Assembly: GCF_900289115.1 (NCBI RefSeq)
Contig: NZ_LT985196.1
Span: forward strand, 2,056,751-2,120,750
From: Janibacter massiliensis
GTDB lineage: Bacteria; Actinomycetota; Actinomycetes; Actinomycetales; Dermatophilaceae
Direction: 5' to 3'
DNA length: 64,000 nucleotides
The position numbers were made by a program, and so were the translations under genes. Positions within the stretch are counted from its first letter, which is position 1; each line of letters begins with the position of its first letter. The notes under the pieces are model-generated. The model worked only from the letters and a program-made list of their open reading frames with translations. It had not been told where the DNA came from and ran no database searches. Shown here piece after piece: positions 44,851 through 54,254 of this stretch.

Positions 44851-45470
44851 CGGGCGTCGCCGTCCTCGACGAGGCGCACCAGCTCGGTCAGCCCGGCCCG
44901 GAGCTCCCGCGCCAGCCCGGCGAGGCCCGGGTCGTCGGCGGCTCGCGCCTCGTACGTCTCGACGAGGGACCGGTAGTACCAGAGGTGGTCCTGCGGGTCC
45001 GAGGTGCGGAAGCGCTGCCAGAACACGGGCCCCTCGGTGCGGAGGTCGGCGATCGTCGCGCGCAGGTTGTTCAGCTTGTCCGCGGCGCTGACGAGCTGAA
45101 CGTCGACGGGCTCGTCCCCGAGCGAAGCGACGTACGCCCGCTTCCGCTCGTGCCAGGGCGGCTTGGCCTCCCCCGCCGCCGGCATCGCATCGGACAGCGC
45201 CCGGACGATCCCGGCGACCTCGCCACCGAACTCCGCCTCGACCCGCGCGAGAGTCTCCTCACCACCCTGGTCCTCGGCCGTGTCGTGCAGGAGCGCCGCG
45301 CCCACGTGCTCGGTCCGACCGCCGTGCTCGAGGACGAGCGCCGCGACGCCCCACAGGTGCGCCATGTACGGGATGTCGGTGCCCTTGCGGGCTTGGTCTC
45401 CGTGCTCGCCCAGGGCGAAGGTGAAGGCCGACTGGACCGTGTCCCAGTCGATGTGCCGCGGTGCCGTCAT
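44847..45470 (-). CDS. HD domain hydrolase, SpoT/MESH1-like
   Basis: A 207-residue metal-dependent phosphohydrolase. The HD pattern of (p)ppGpp hydrolases is present: HGDQARKGTDIPYMAHLWGVA, LLHDTAED (His62, Asp63, Glu66, Asp67) and SAADKLNNL. It lacks synthetase and regulatory domains, so it could be a small alarmone hydrolase or act on another nucleotide. I chose ATG 45470, after a GGGAGGGAG ribosome site; the frame is open to 45539. Confidence 0.87.
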   Translation of the reverse strand: MTAPRHIDWDTVQSAFTFALGEHGDQARKGTDIPYMAHLWGVAALVLEHGGRTEHVGAALLHDTAEDQGGEETLARVEAEFGGEVAGIVRALSDAMPAAGEAKPPWHERKRAYVASLGDEPVDVQLVSAADKLNNLRATIADLRTEGPVFWQRFRTSDPQDHLWYYRSLVETYEARAADDPGLAGLARELRAGLTELVRLVEDGDAR

Positions 45471-45549
45471 GCCACTCCCTCCCGGAGCGGGACCCTGCGC
45501 CCCGTCCTCGATCTCGAACCTACGGGGCAGGTCCGACAACGGTGATGCC

Positions 45550-46326
45550 TCAGCGCCCCAGACCGACCGAGGCGAGGGCGACGAGCCAGCTGACGAAGCT
45601 GCCGACGAGGAAGTACTGGGTCAGGGCATGGATGCGCATGTCCGGCGCCGCGCCGTCGTCATCGGCCCGGCTGCTGGACTGCAGCTCGGGGAAGCGGATG
45701 AGGCCCTTGGCCGCGATGACCAGGCTCGCCGCCGTCACCTGCCCCGCCAGCCCCAGCCCGAGGATGAGCACCCGCTCGAGCGGACCGAGCAGACGCCCGC
45801 CGCGGATCTCCTCCGACGGCTCGGTCCCCGGCGGCCGCAGCGCACCGATGCTGCGCAGGACGAGCCGGACGACGAGGTTGCCGGTGCTCAGCTGGACCAG
45901 CAAGAGACCGGCGACGAGCAGCGCCTTCGTCGGCGTCGGCACGTGCGCTCCGGGCCACTGCACCCCCTGCAGCCACCGCGCCAACGGCCCACCGAGGGGC
46001 GACGCCCCGCCGGACAGGGCGAGCAGGAGCAGGAGCGTCCCGCCGAGGACCCCGAGAGCCGCACCCGCCGGGACCCGGTCCTCCCGGGCACCGGCCGATG
46101 TCACCCGCCACGCGACGACGCCGACGACGGTGATCGCCAGCGCGAGCAGATCTCGTGGGTGGACGAGCCCGCCGGTGAGGTGCAGGACGATCGCGACGGC
46201 CACCCCGGTCGCCGCGCTCGCGCTGGTGACGAGCGTCGCCGGACGCGGGTGCCGGTCGTCCGACAGGACGGACCCGACGAGGTCGGCCAGCCCGATCGCG
46301 ACGAGCGCCACGGCGAACCAGGTCAC
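45550..46326 (-). CDS. membrane protein partner of SatD-like protein
   Basis: 258 residues with about seven hydrophobic segments and a cytoplasmic loop rich in Glu and Arg (PPGTEPSEEIRGGRLLGP). The ATG overlaps the stop of the SatD-like gene, so the two are surely co-expressed. Family DUF-type membrane proteins commonly accompany SatD; the role is unknown. Confidence 0.82.
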   Translation of the reverse strand: MTWFAVALVAIGLADLVGSVLSDDRHPRPATLVTSASAATGVAVAIVLHLTGGLVHPRDLLALAITVVGVVAWRVTSAGAREDRVPAGAALGVLGGTLLLLLALSGGASPLGGPLARWLQGVQWPGAHVPTPTKALLVAGLLLVQLSTGNLVVRLVLRSIGALRPPGTEPSEEIRGGRLLGPLERVLILGLGLAGQVTAASLVIAAKGLIRFPELQSSSRADDDGAAPDMRIHALTQYFLVGSFVSWLVALASVGLGR

Positions 46327-46961
46327 GGCAGCCCCGCGAGATCGGTCGCGACGACGCGCAGCACGTCGACGTCCGCGCGGGTGGCGCGCTGCGACACCGC
46401 CGACTGGCTGATGCCGAGCCGGTCAGCGATGTCCTGCTGCCGTTCGCCACGCATGAGACCTCCCAGGACCGATCGTGCGGTGTCGGGAAGTGATCCCACC
46501 ACGGCGTCCCGACAACGGACGGCGACGTCGGCCGCCCATGCGACGGGATCGTCCTGCGCGGCTCGTACCCCGGTCCGCACGCCGCTCGACCCGGGGCGCG
46601 TGGCCGTCTCCTCCGCGGCCTGGAGCGCCTCTCGCGCGGCCCACCACGCGGGCCCGTCCTGGACGTTCGTCGCGGCGTCGAGCACCTCGAGGGTCCCGAC
46701 GCCGATGCCGGCCCGGGCGTCGTGCTCCGGCAGGAGCAGCAGCCGCACCCGCCACGCGGCGTCGATGGCCCCACCGAGGGTCGCGTAGACCCCTTGGGCC
46801 TCGTCCCCGACGACGACCGCCAGCGGCTGGATCGCGCCCACCTCCTCGTTGACCTGGTTCAGTGCCGCAGCGAACCGGTCGTGAAGATCCTTCCGGTCCG
46901 ACGCCTGGCGCGAGCGGACGAGATCGAGGATGACGGCGACGCGTCGCTCGGGGGTGGCCAC
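46323..46961 (-). CDS. SatD family protein with C-terminal helix-turn-helix
   Basis: 212 residues. The N-terminal part (VAVILDLVRSRQASDRKDLHDRF, VVGDEAQGVYATL, LLLPEHDARAGIGVGTLEVL) matches the SatD family; the C-terminus (QQDIADRLGISQSAVSQRATRAD) is a clear helix-turn-helix. It may regulate its own operon through the TGATA repeats just upstream. GTG 46961 sits six bases after TACGGT (46968-46973 opposite strand); a TTG at 46967 is the alternative. Confidence 0.82.
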   Translation of the reverse strand: MATPERRVAVILDLVRSRQASDRKDLHDRFAAALNQVNEEVGAIQPLAVVVGDEAQGVYATLGGAIDAAWRVRLLLLPEHDARAGIGVGTLEVLDAATNVQDGPAWWAAREALQAAEETATRPGSSGVRTGVRAAQDDPVAWAADVAVRCRDAVVGSLPDTARSVLGGLMRGERQQDIADRLGISQSAVSQRATRADVDVLRVVATDLAGLP

Positions 46962-46973
46962 GAGCAAACCGTA

Positions 46974-47044
46974 CCTGATACGGGCATAGATATCAGGTCA
47001 TCGCTGATATCGGGCGGGGAATCATGCCAACGCTCATATCGGGG
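46974..47044 (-). promoter_or_regulatory. cluster of TGATA repeats upstream of the SatD operon
   Basis: An inverted repeat CCTGATA-N10-TATCAGG (46974-46997) is followed by two direct copies, CGCTGATATCGGG (47002-47014) and CGCTCATATCGGG (47031-47043), 29 bases apart. The first overlaps the promoter end of the SatD gene. A likely operator array for a helix-turn-helix protein, perhaps SatD itself. Confidence 0.6.
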
Positions 47045-47050
47045 ACGCCA

Positions 47051-49168
47051 TCAGGCGCTGAGCCCCAGCTGGTCGAGGACGAACGCCCACTCCCACGCAA
47101 GCTGGTGCCAGGCGTCGTACCGGCCGCTGCGCCCGCCGTGCCCGGCCTCCATCTCGGTCCGCAGAAGGATCGGCCGCTGCACCGGGTCGTTCGTCACCGT
47201 CTCCCGCAGCCGGGCGATCCACTTCGCCGGCTCGGTGAAGAACACCCGGGTGTCGTTGAGCGAGGTGGTCGCGAGGATGGCGGGGTACTCGACCGGTCGG
47301 ACGTTCTCGTACGGCGCGTACCCCTTCATCACCGCGTACACGGCCGCGTCCTCGAGCGGGTTGCCCCACTCCTCCCACTCCCCCACGGTGAGCGGCAGCT
47401 CCGGCCGGAGGATCGTCGTCAAGGCGTCGACGAAGGGCACCGCGGCATGGACCACGCGGAAGAGTCCCGGGTCGAGGTTGACCGCCGCGCCGATGAGGAG
47501 ACCGCCCGCGGACCCGCCCTCGGCGGCGAGGCGGTCGCGGGCGACCCACCCGGCGTCGACGAGGTGACGCCCGCAAGCGACGAAGTCGGAGAAGGTCGTC
47601 GGCTTGGCGTTCAGCCGGCCCTGCTCGTACCAGGCGCGGCCCATCTCGCCGCCGCCACGCACGTGCGCGATGGCGAAGACGACCCCGCGGTCGAGCAGGC
47701 TGAGCCGGGCGACCGAGAAGTAGGGGTCGGAGGAGATCTCGTACGAGCCGTACCCGGTGAGCAGACCGGGCGCGGTCCCGTCGGGCTCGACATCCCGCCG
47801 CCGGATGACCGACAGGGGCACCTGCGCGCCGTCCTCGGCGGTGACCCACTCGCGGGTCGCCACATAACGCTCGGGATCCCAGTCGCCGCGCACGGGCTGG
47901 CGGCGCAGCAGCGTCGACCCACCCGTCGTCAGGTCGACGTCGTGCACCGACCGCGGCCCGACCCACGACTCGTGGACGACGCGCACGACGGGCGAGGCCG
48001 CGTCCGGGGTGTCCGAGGCGCTCGTCGAGGCCAGCGGGTCGCCGAGGTCGACGATCCGCACCTCGTCCGGCGCGATGGCGCGATCGGTCACCGTGGGCAG
48101 CAGCGCGAGGGCGGGCACACCGTCGTGCCGCAGCCCGAGGACGAGCGCCCGGTCGAACGCGTCGACGCCGGTGAACCGCTGGCCGGGCTCCGACGACAGG
48201 AGCGGCACCCACGCCTGCGGGCCGGTCGCGTCGATCGGCGCCCACGCGAGGTCGCCGTCGGGCCGGTCGGCGGTGTGGATGACGTAGAGCCCGTCGTGGT
48301 GCGGCTCGATGTCGTACTCGACGCCCTCGCGGCGGGGGGCGACGCAGCGGAAGGGCGCCTCGGCGTCCTGCGAGTCGAGCAGCCACACCTCGCTCGTGTC
48401 CTTCGAGCCGAGCGACAGCACGACCCACCGCTCGTCGCGCGAGCTGCCCAGGCCCATCCAGAACCGCTCGTCGCTCTCGTGGAAGACCTCGACGTCGGCC
48501 GCACGGTCCGTACCGACCCGGTGCCGGTGCACCCGGTGCGGCCGCCACGCGTCGTCGACCTCGACGTGGAAGAGGTGCTCCCCGTCGCCGGAGAACGCGA
48601 GCCCGTACCCCGCGCCGGTGATCGCCGTGTCGAGGACGTCACCGGTGGCGAGGTCGACGACGGTGACGTCGAACCGCTCGTCCCCGGAGAGGTCGACGGC
48701 GTACGCGAGCCGCCCGTGGTCCCGGCTGACGACGAGACCACCGAGCGAGAAGAAGTCGTGGCCCTCGGCGAGCGCGTTGCCGTCGACGAGGACGACCTCG
48801 CCCGGCAGCCCCTGACCGTCGGCGGGCACGGGGACCGGGTCGCCCTCCGTCCGGGGCGCGCGGCAGTGCACCGCGTACTGCTGACCCTCGACGGTGCGCG
48901 AGTAGTACCACCACGGCCCGTCGGCGACAGGGACGGCGACGTCGGTCTCCTGCACCCGGGAGCGGATCTCCTCGAAGATCGCCTCGCGCAGCGGAGCGAG
49001 GTGGGCCGTGCGGGCCTCCGACCACGTGTTCTCGGCCTCGAGATGGGCGAGGACCGCGGGATCGTCCTTGTCCCGAAGCCACTCGTACGGGTCGTCGACG
49101 ACGTCGCCGTGGTGCTCCCGGCGGTGCTCGCCGCGCGCCGCGACCGGCGGGGTTGGCCCGGCCGTCAC
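47051..49168 (-). CDS. ptrB: oligopeptidase B, S9 family
   Basis: Serine peptidase of 705 residues: N-terminal DDPYEWLRDKDDP, a seven-bladed propeller, then the catalytic hydrolase domain with the nucleophile in EGGSAGGLL, Asp in TSLNDTRV and His677 in EMEAGHGGRSGRY. It cuts short peptides, usually after Arg or Lys. Its ATG overlaps the dnaE stop by four bases, so it is translated with dnaE. Confidence 0.95.
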   Translation of the reverse strand: MTAGPTPPVAARGEHRREHHGDVVDDPYEWLRDKDDPAVLAHLEAENTWSEARTAHLAPLREAIFEEIRSRVQETDVAVPVADGPWWYYSRTVEGQQYAVHCRAPRTEGDPVPVPADGQGLPGEVVLVDGNALAEGHDFFSLGGLVVSRDHGRLAYAVDLSGDERFDVTVVDLATGDVLDTAITGAGYGLAFSGDGEHLFHVEVDDAWRPHRVHRHRVGTDRAADVEVFHESDERFWMGLGSSRDERWVVLSLGSKDTSEVWLLDSQDAEAPFRCVAPRREGVEYDIEPHHDGLYVIHTADRPDGDLAWAPIDATGPQAWVPLLSSEPGQRFTGVDAFDRALVLGLRHDGVPALALLPTVTDRAIAPDEVRIVDLGDPLASTSASDTPDAASPVVRVVHESWVGPRSVHDVDLTTGGSTLLRRQPVRGDWDPERYVATREWVTAEDGAQVPLSVIRRRDVEPDGTAPGLLTGYGSYEISSDPYFSVARLSLLDRGVVFAIAHVRGGGEMGRAWYEQGRLNAKPTTFSDFVACGRHLVDAGWVARDRLAAEGGSAGGLLIGAAVNLDPGLFRVVHAAVPFVDALTTILRPELPLTVGEWEEWGNPLEDAAVYAVMKGYAPYENVRPVEYPAILATTSLNDTRVFFTEPAKWIARLRETVTNDPVQRPILLRTEMEAGHGGRSGRYDAWHQLAWEWAFVLDQLGLSA

Positions 49169-52100
49169 GCGGACACCCCCCGCGGGCCGAGCAGCGCCTT
49201 GAGGTCACCGAAGAGGGCCTCGGTCGCGTCGACGTTGTAGTCGGTGCTCAGCCGCAGCAGCACCGACCGGCCGTTCTGGACGAGCCGCACGTGGACCTCC
49301 GTCGACCCGGGATGCTGGGCGAGGATCGACCGCAGCTCCGCGATCCGCTCCTCGGTCGCGCGGTGGGTGTCCATCGTCAGGACGATCGGTGGCCTGGGCC
49401 CGTCGCTCACGTCGAGGACGGTCAGGTCCTGCGCGTGCAGGGCCACCGAGTCCTCGTCCCGCTTCACCCGTCCCCGGATGGAGCAGACGAGATCGGCCTG
49501 CAGGATCGTCGAGACCGTGAGGTAGGAGCTGGGGAAGAAGAGGCACTCGATCGAGCCCTCGAGGTCCTCGAGCGTGACGATCGCCCAGAGGTCGCCCTTC
49601 TTCGTTCGCTTCAGCTGCAGCCCCGTGACCAGGCCCGCCACGGTGACCGTCGACCCGTCCGGCCTGCCGGCCTCGGGATCGGTGAGGGCCGCGACCGTGA
49701 GGTCGGCCGCCCGGTGGATGACGTGCTCGATGCCGAACAGGGGGTGGTCCGAGACGTACAGCCCGAGCATGTCCCGTTCGTGGGCGAGCTTCGTCGCCTT
49801 GTCCCACTCGAGGTCGGGGATCGGCGGCAGACCAGCGAGCGAGTCGGTCCCGGAGTCGTCGTCCCCGCCGAACATGTCCCACAGCGAGTCCTGGCCGATC
49901 GCCTCCTGCTTCTTCACGGCGACGAAGTGGTCGACGTACTCCTCGTGCCGGATCGTCACGCCCTGGCGGGGATGCCCGAGCCCGTCGAACGCCCCGCCCT
50001 TGATGAGCGACTCGATCGTCCGCTTGTTGCACACGACCGCCGGGCACTTGGAGAGGAAGTCGAGGAAGGAGGTGAACGGCCCCTGCTCCTCGCGGGCGGT
50101 GACGATCGCGTCGACGACGTTGCGCCCGACGTTGCGGATCGCCTCGAGCCCGAAGCGGATGTCGGAGCCGACGGCGGTGAAGTTCGCGACCGACTCGTTG
50201 ACGTCCGGCGGGAGGACCTTGATCCCCATCCGTCGGCACTCCCCCAGGTACAGGGCCGACTTGTCCTTGTCGTCCCGCACGCTCGTCAGCAGCGCGGCCA
50301 TGTACTCGGCCTGGTAGTTCGCCTTGAGGTAGCCGGTCCAGTACGAGACGACGCCGTACGCCGCGGTGTGGGCCTTGTTGAACGCGTAGTCCGAGAACGG
50401 CAGGAGGATGTCCCACAGGGTCTTCACCGCGTCCGCGGAGTAGCCGTTGTCCAGCATCCCCTTCTCGAAGTTGACGTACTCCGCGTCGAGGACCTCCTTC
50501 TTCTTCTTGCCCATGGCGCGCCGGAGGAGGTCGGCGTTGCCGAGGGTGTACCCGGCGAGCTTCTGGGCGATCTCCATGACCTGCTCCTGATAGATGATCA
50601 GGCCGTAGGTCATGCCGAGGATCGGCGTCAGCGCCTCGGTGAGCTCGGGGTGGATGTAGTCGACCGGCTGCTTGCCGTTCTTGCGCAGCGCGAAGTTCGT
50701 GTGCGCGTTCGCGCCCATCGGGCCCGGACGGTAGAGCGCGAGCGCCGCGGAGATGTCCTCGAAGTTGTCCGGCTGCATGAGCCGCAGCAGGGTCCGCATG
50801 CCGCCGCCGTCGAGCTGGAAGACGCCGAGGGTGTCACCCCGACCCAGGAGCCGGTAGGTCGCCGGGTCGGTCATGTCCTTGCTCAGCGCGTCGAGGTCGA
50901 TCTCCTCGCCGCGGTTCTGGCGGACGTTGTCGATCGCGTCGTCGAGGATCGTCAGGTTCCGCAGACCGAGGAAGTCCATCTTGACCAGCCCGAGCTCCTC
51001 GCAGCTGGGGTAGTCGAACTGCGTGATGACCTGCCCGTCCTGCAGCCGCCGCATGATCGGGATGACGTCGATGAGCGGCTCGCTCGACATGATGACGCCG
51101 GCAGCGTGGACGCCCCACTGGCGCTTCAGGCCCTCGAGACCCTTCGCCGTCTCGATGACCTCGGCCGCCCCCGGCTCGCTCTCGACGAGCGCGCGGAAGT
51201 CGACGCCCTCGCCGTAGCGCGGGTGGCTCTCGTCCCAGATCTTCGACAGCGGGACGCCCTTGCCCATGACGTCCGGCGGCATCGCCTTCGTCAGCTTCTC
51301 GCCCATGGCGAAGGGGTGCCCGAGGACGCGCCCGGCGTCCTTGACGGCCTGCTTCGCCTTGATCGTGCCGTAGGTGACGATCTGCGCGACCCGCTCGGAG
51401 CCGTACTTCTCCGTGACGTAGTGGATGACCTCGCCCCGCCGGCGCTCGTCGAAGTCGACGTCGAAGTCGGGCATCGACTTCCGCTCGGGGTTGAGGAACC
51501 GCTCGAAGATGAGGCCGTGGGGCACGGGGTCGAGGTCGGTGATGCCCATCGCGTACGCGCACATCGACCCGGCACCGGAACCGCGTCCCGGGCCCACCCG
51601 GATGCCGTTCGTCTTCGCCCAGTTGATGAAGTCGGCGACGACGAGGAAGTAGCCCGGGTACCCCTTGCCGACGATGACGTCGATCTCGAAGTCCGCCTGC
51701 TTCTGGGCGTAGTCCGGGACGCCGTCGGGGAAGCGCCGCCGCAGGCCGGCGTTGACCTCCTTGATGAACCAGCTGCGCTCGTCCTCACCCTCGGGGCAGG
51801 GGAAGCGCGGCATGTACCGCCCCTCCCCCTCGGTGAAGGAGACCTCGCACATGTCGGCCACGAGCAGGGTGTTGTCGCACGCCTCCGGCAGCTCGCGCCA
51901 GATCTCGCGCATCTCCGCGGGCGACTTCACGTAGTACCCGTCGCCCTCGAAGCGGAAGCGGCCCTGGTCCAGCAGCGTCGAGCCCGAGTTGATGCACAGC
52001 AGCGCGTCGTGGGCCACCGCGTCGCCCTTGCGGGCGTAGTGCAGGTCGTTCGTCGCGAGCAGCGGCAGGTTGAGGTCCTTGGCGAGCCGGAGCAGGTCCT

Positions 52101-52731
52101 CCCGGACGCGCCGCTCGATCTCCACCCCGTGGTCCATGAGCTCGCAGAAGTAGTGCTCCGCGCCGAAGATGTCCCGGAACTCGGCGGCGGCCGCGAGGGC
52201 CTTGTCGTACTGCCCCAGGCGGATCCGGGTCTGGATCTCCCCCGACGGGCACCCGGTCGTCGCGATGAGCCCGTCGCCGTAGGTCGAGAGCAGCTCGCGG
52301 TCCAGCCGCGGCCACTTGGCGTACACCTGGTCGAGCGAGGCGATCGAGCCCATCTTGAACAGGTTGTGCATGCCCTGGTTGTTCCGGGCGAGCAGGGTCA
52401 TGTGGGTGTACGCGCCACCGCCGGAGACGTCGTCGCCCGGACGGGTCCGCTCGTCCCCCCACTTCACCCGGGTCCGGTCGCTGCGGTGGGTACCGGGCGC
52501 GACGTACGCCTCGAGCCCGATGATCGGCTTGACGTCGTACTTGCGGGACTTGGACCAGAACTCGTACGCGCCGAAGAGGTACCCGTGGTCGGTCGTCGCG
52601 ATCGCCGGCATGCCCATCTCCTGGGCGATGGAGAACATGTCGTCGATCCGCGCCGCACCGTCGAGCATCGAGTACTCGGTGTGGTTGTGGAGGTGGACGA
52701 AGTTCTTCTCGCGGGGCAGCTGATCGGACAT
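49165..52731 (-). CDS. dnaE: DNA polymerase III alpha subunit
   Basis: Replicative polymerase of 1188 residues. N-terminal PHP domain (FVHLHNHTEYSMLDGAARI), polymerase palm with the catalytic aspartates in PDFDVDFDE, GPGRGSGAGSMCAYAMGITDLDP, thumb/fingers, the helix-hairpin-helix and a C-terminal OB fold (VTVAGLVTGLQLKRTKKGD). This is the essential actinobacterial DnaE1 by its length and position next to rluD-lspA. ATG seven bases after TAGGAT (52739-52744 opposite strand). Confidence 0.98.
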   Translation of the reverse strand: MSDQLPREKNFVHLHNHTEYSMLDGAARIDDMFSIAQEMGMPAIATTDHGYLFGAYEFWSKSRKYDVKPIIGLEAYVAPGTHRSDRTRVKWGDERTRPGDDVSGGGAYTHMTLLARNNQGMHNLFKMGSIASLDQVYAKWPRLDRELLSTYGDGLIATTGCPSGEIQTRIRLGQYDKALAAAAEFRDIFGAEHYFCELMDHGVEIERRVREDLLRLAKDLNLPLLATNDLHYARKGDAVAHDALLCINSGSTLLDQGRFRFEGDGYYVKSPAEMREIWRELPEACDNTLLVADMCEVSFTEGEGRYMPRFPCPEGEDERSWFIKEVNAGLRRRFPDGVPDYAQKQADFEIDVIVGKGYPGYFLVVADFINWAKTNGIRVGPGRGSGAGSMCAYAMGITDLDPVPHGLIFERFLNPERKSMPDFDVDFDERRRGEVIHYVTEKYGSERVAQIVTYGTIKAKQAVKDAGRVLGHPFAMGEKLTKAMPPDVMGKGVPLSKIWDESHPRYGEGVDFRALVESEPGAAEVIETAKGLEGLKRQWGVHAAGVIMSSEPLIDVIPIMRRLQDGQVITQFDYPSCEELGLVKMDFLGLRNLTILDDAIDNVRQNRGEEIDLDALSKDMTDPATYRLLGRGDTLGVFQLDGGGMRTLLRLMQPDNFEDISAALALYRPGPMGANAHTNFALRKNGKQPVDYIHPELTEALTPILGMTYGLIIYQEQVMEIAQKLAGYTLGNADLLRRAMGKKKKEVLDAEYVNFEKGMLDNGYSADAVKTLWDILLPFSDYAFNKAHTAAYGVVSYWTGYLKANYQAEYMAALLTSVRDDKDKSALYLGECRRMGIKVLPPDVNESVANFTAVGSDIRFGLEAIRNVGRNVVDAIVTAREEQGPFTSFLDFLSKCPAVVCNKRTIESLIKGGAFDGLGHPRQGVTIRHEEYVDHFVAVKKQEAIGQDSLWDMFGGDDDSGTDSLAGLPPIPDLEWDKATKLAHERDMLGLYVSDHPLFGIEHVIHRAADLTVAALTDPEAGRPDGSTVTVAGLVTGLQLKRTKKGDLWAIVTLEDLEGSIECLFFPSSYLTVSTILQADLVCSIRGRVKRDEDSVALHAQDLTVLDVSDGPRPPIVLTMDTHRATEERIAELRSILAQHPGSTEVHVRLVQNGRSVLLRLSTDYNVDATEALFGDLKALLGPRGVSA

Positions 52732-52741
52732 CGGGCCGATC

Positions 52742-53680
52742 CTACGGCGACCCCTCCGACAACCGGTCGATCGCCGTCTGGAGGTCCTCGGGGTACGTGC
52801 TCTCGAACTCGACGTACCGTCCCGTCCCCGGGTGGACGAAGCCCAGACCCATCGCGTGGAGCCACTGGCGCTCGAGGCCGAGGCGGGCGCCGAGCGTCGG
52901 GTCCGCCCCGTACAGCGGGTCGCCGACGCAGGGGTGACGCAGAGCCGCCATGTGGACGCGGATCTGGTGGGTGCGTCCGGTCTCGAGGTGGACCTCGAGC
53001 AGACTAGCGTGGCGGTAGGCCTCGAGCAGCTCGTAGTGGGTCACGGCGTGCTTGCCGGAGTCCATGACGGCGAACTTGTAGTCGTGCCCCGGGTGGCGGC
53101 CGATGGGCGCGTCGACGGTCCCGACGTGCGGGTCGGGCAGTCCCTGGACGAGCGCGTGGTACGTCTTGTCGACCGTCCGCTCCTTGAAGGCCCGCTTGAG
53201 GACGCTGTAGGCGAGCTCGCTCTTGCACACGACCATGAGGCCCGATGTGCCGACGTCGAGCCGGGAGACGATCCCCTGGCGCTCGCTCGCGCCGCTCGTG
53301 CTGATCCGGTAGCCGGCCGCGGCGAGCCCGCCGAGCACCGTCGGACCGGTCCAGCCGACGCTCGGGTGGGCGGCGACCCCGACGGGCTTGTCGACGACGA
53401 CGATGTCGTCGTCGTCGTGGACGATCCGCATGCCGGGGACCGGTTCGGCGACGACCTCGAGGGTCGGGCTCGTCGGCGCGCTCGGCAGCTCGACCTCGAG
53501 CATCGCCCCGGCCACCGCCCGGGCGGACTTGCCGACGACAGCGCCGTCGAGACTCACGCGGCCGTCGGCGGCCAGGGTCGCGGCCTGCGTGCGGGACAGC
53601 CCGAAGACCCGCGCGAGGGTCGCGTCGATCCGCTCGCCGTCGAGGCCGTCCGGGACGAGAACGGTGCGGTGGTCACCCAT
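52742..53680 (-). CDS. rluD: RluA family 23S rRNA pseudouridine synthase
   Basis: 312 residues: an S4 RNA-binding domain ([24 protein letters not shown]) followed by the synthase domain with catalytic Asp142 in [13 protein letters not shown] and [16 protein letters not shown]. Closest to RluD by gene position next to lspA; which uridines are modified cannot be told from the sequence. Its ATG overlaps the lspA stop region by eight bases, so it is coupled to lspA. Confidence 0.93.
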   Translation of the reverse strand: MGDHRTVLVPDGLDGERIDATLARVFGLSRTQAATLAADGRVSLDGAVVGKSARAVAGAMLEVELPSAPTSPTLEVVAEPVPGMRIVHDDDDIVVVDKPVGVAAHPSVGWTGPTVLGGLAAAGYRISTSGASERQGIVSRLDVGTSGLMVVCKSELAYSVLKRAFKERTVDKTYHALVQGLPDPHVGTVDAPIGRHPGHDYKFAVMDSGKHAVTHYELLEAYRHASLLEVHLETGRTHQIRVHMAALRHPCVGDPLYGADPTLGARLGLERQWLHAMGLGFVHPGTGRYVEFESTYPEDLQTAIDRLSEGSP

Positions 53681-54254
53681 GCCGATCCCCCGTCGCGGTG
53701 GTCTCGTCGGCGGCCTGCCAGCGCCAGGCGACGTACGCACCGGCGAGGACGATCGCGATGTCCGCGAGGTTGCCGACGAAGAGGCCGCCGTAGTCGAGGA
53801 AGTCGACGACGTGCCCGCGCCCGGGGCCGGGCGCCCGGAACAGGCGGTCGAGGAGATTGCCGAGCGCGCCCCCCAGGACCGCGCCGAGCCCGACCGCCAG
53901 GGAGCGGTCCGTCGTCCTGCGCAGGACGACGACGAGCGCGACGGTGATCGCGGCCGCGATCAGGGTCATGAGAAGCGTCGATCCGGCCCCGAGGCTGAAG
54001 GCCGCCCCGGGGTTGCGGATGAGCCGGAGCATGACGAGATCCCCCAGGAGCGGGCGCGCCCGCTCGTCGAGCGCGGTGAGCGCCCACGCCTTCGACCCCT
54101 GGTCGAGAACGAGGACGAGCAGCGCGCAGGCGAGGGCGGCGCCGAGGGGGGACCGGGCGCTGGAAGGACGAGACGCGCTGCGGTCGGTGCCGGGGGTCGC
54201 GGCAGAGCTCGCCGGGCGGTCGGTGGTCAGTGGCGTTCCTGCTTCGTCTTGCAT
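53673..54254 (-). CDS. lspA: lipoprotein signal peptidase
   Basis: Membrane aspartic peptidase of 193 residues that cleaves prolipoproteins at the lipobox; several lipoproteins of this window (CtaC, the sulfonate-binding protein, SGNH protein, L,D-transpeptidase) are likely substrates. Catalytic Asp136 ([10 protein letters not shown]) and Asp165 (GNLADIAI, usually FNLAD) and four helices are visible. The first about 35 residues are a Ser/Pro-rich cytoplasmic extension. The start is uncertain; no strong ribosome site. Confidence 0.94.
   Translation of the reverse strand: MQDEAGTPLTTDRPASSAATPGTDRSASRPSSARSPLGAALACALLVLVLDQGSKAWALTALDERARPLLGDLVMLRLIRNPGAAFSLGAGSTLLMTLIAAAITVALVVVLRRTTDRSLAVGLGAVLGGALGNLLDRLFRAPGPGRGHVVDFLDYGGLFVGNLADIAIVLAGAYVAWRWQAADETTATGDRHG

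Noticed and set aside
49153-53007. Long forward reading frame of 1284 codons opposite dnaE
   Set aside because: Composition and lack of motifs show it is the shadow of dnaE and its neighbours.
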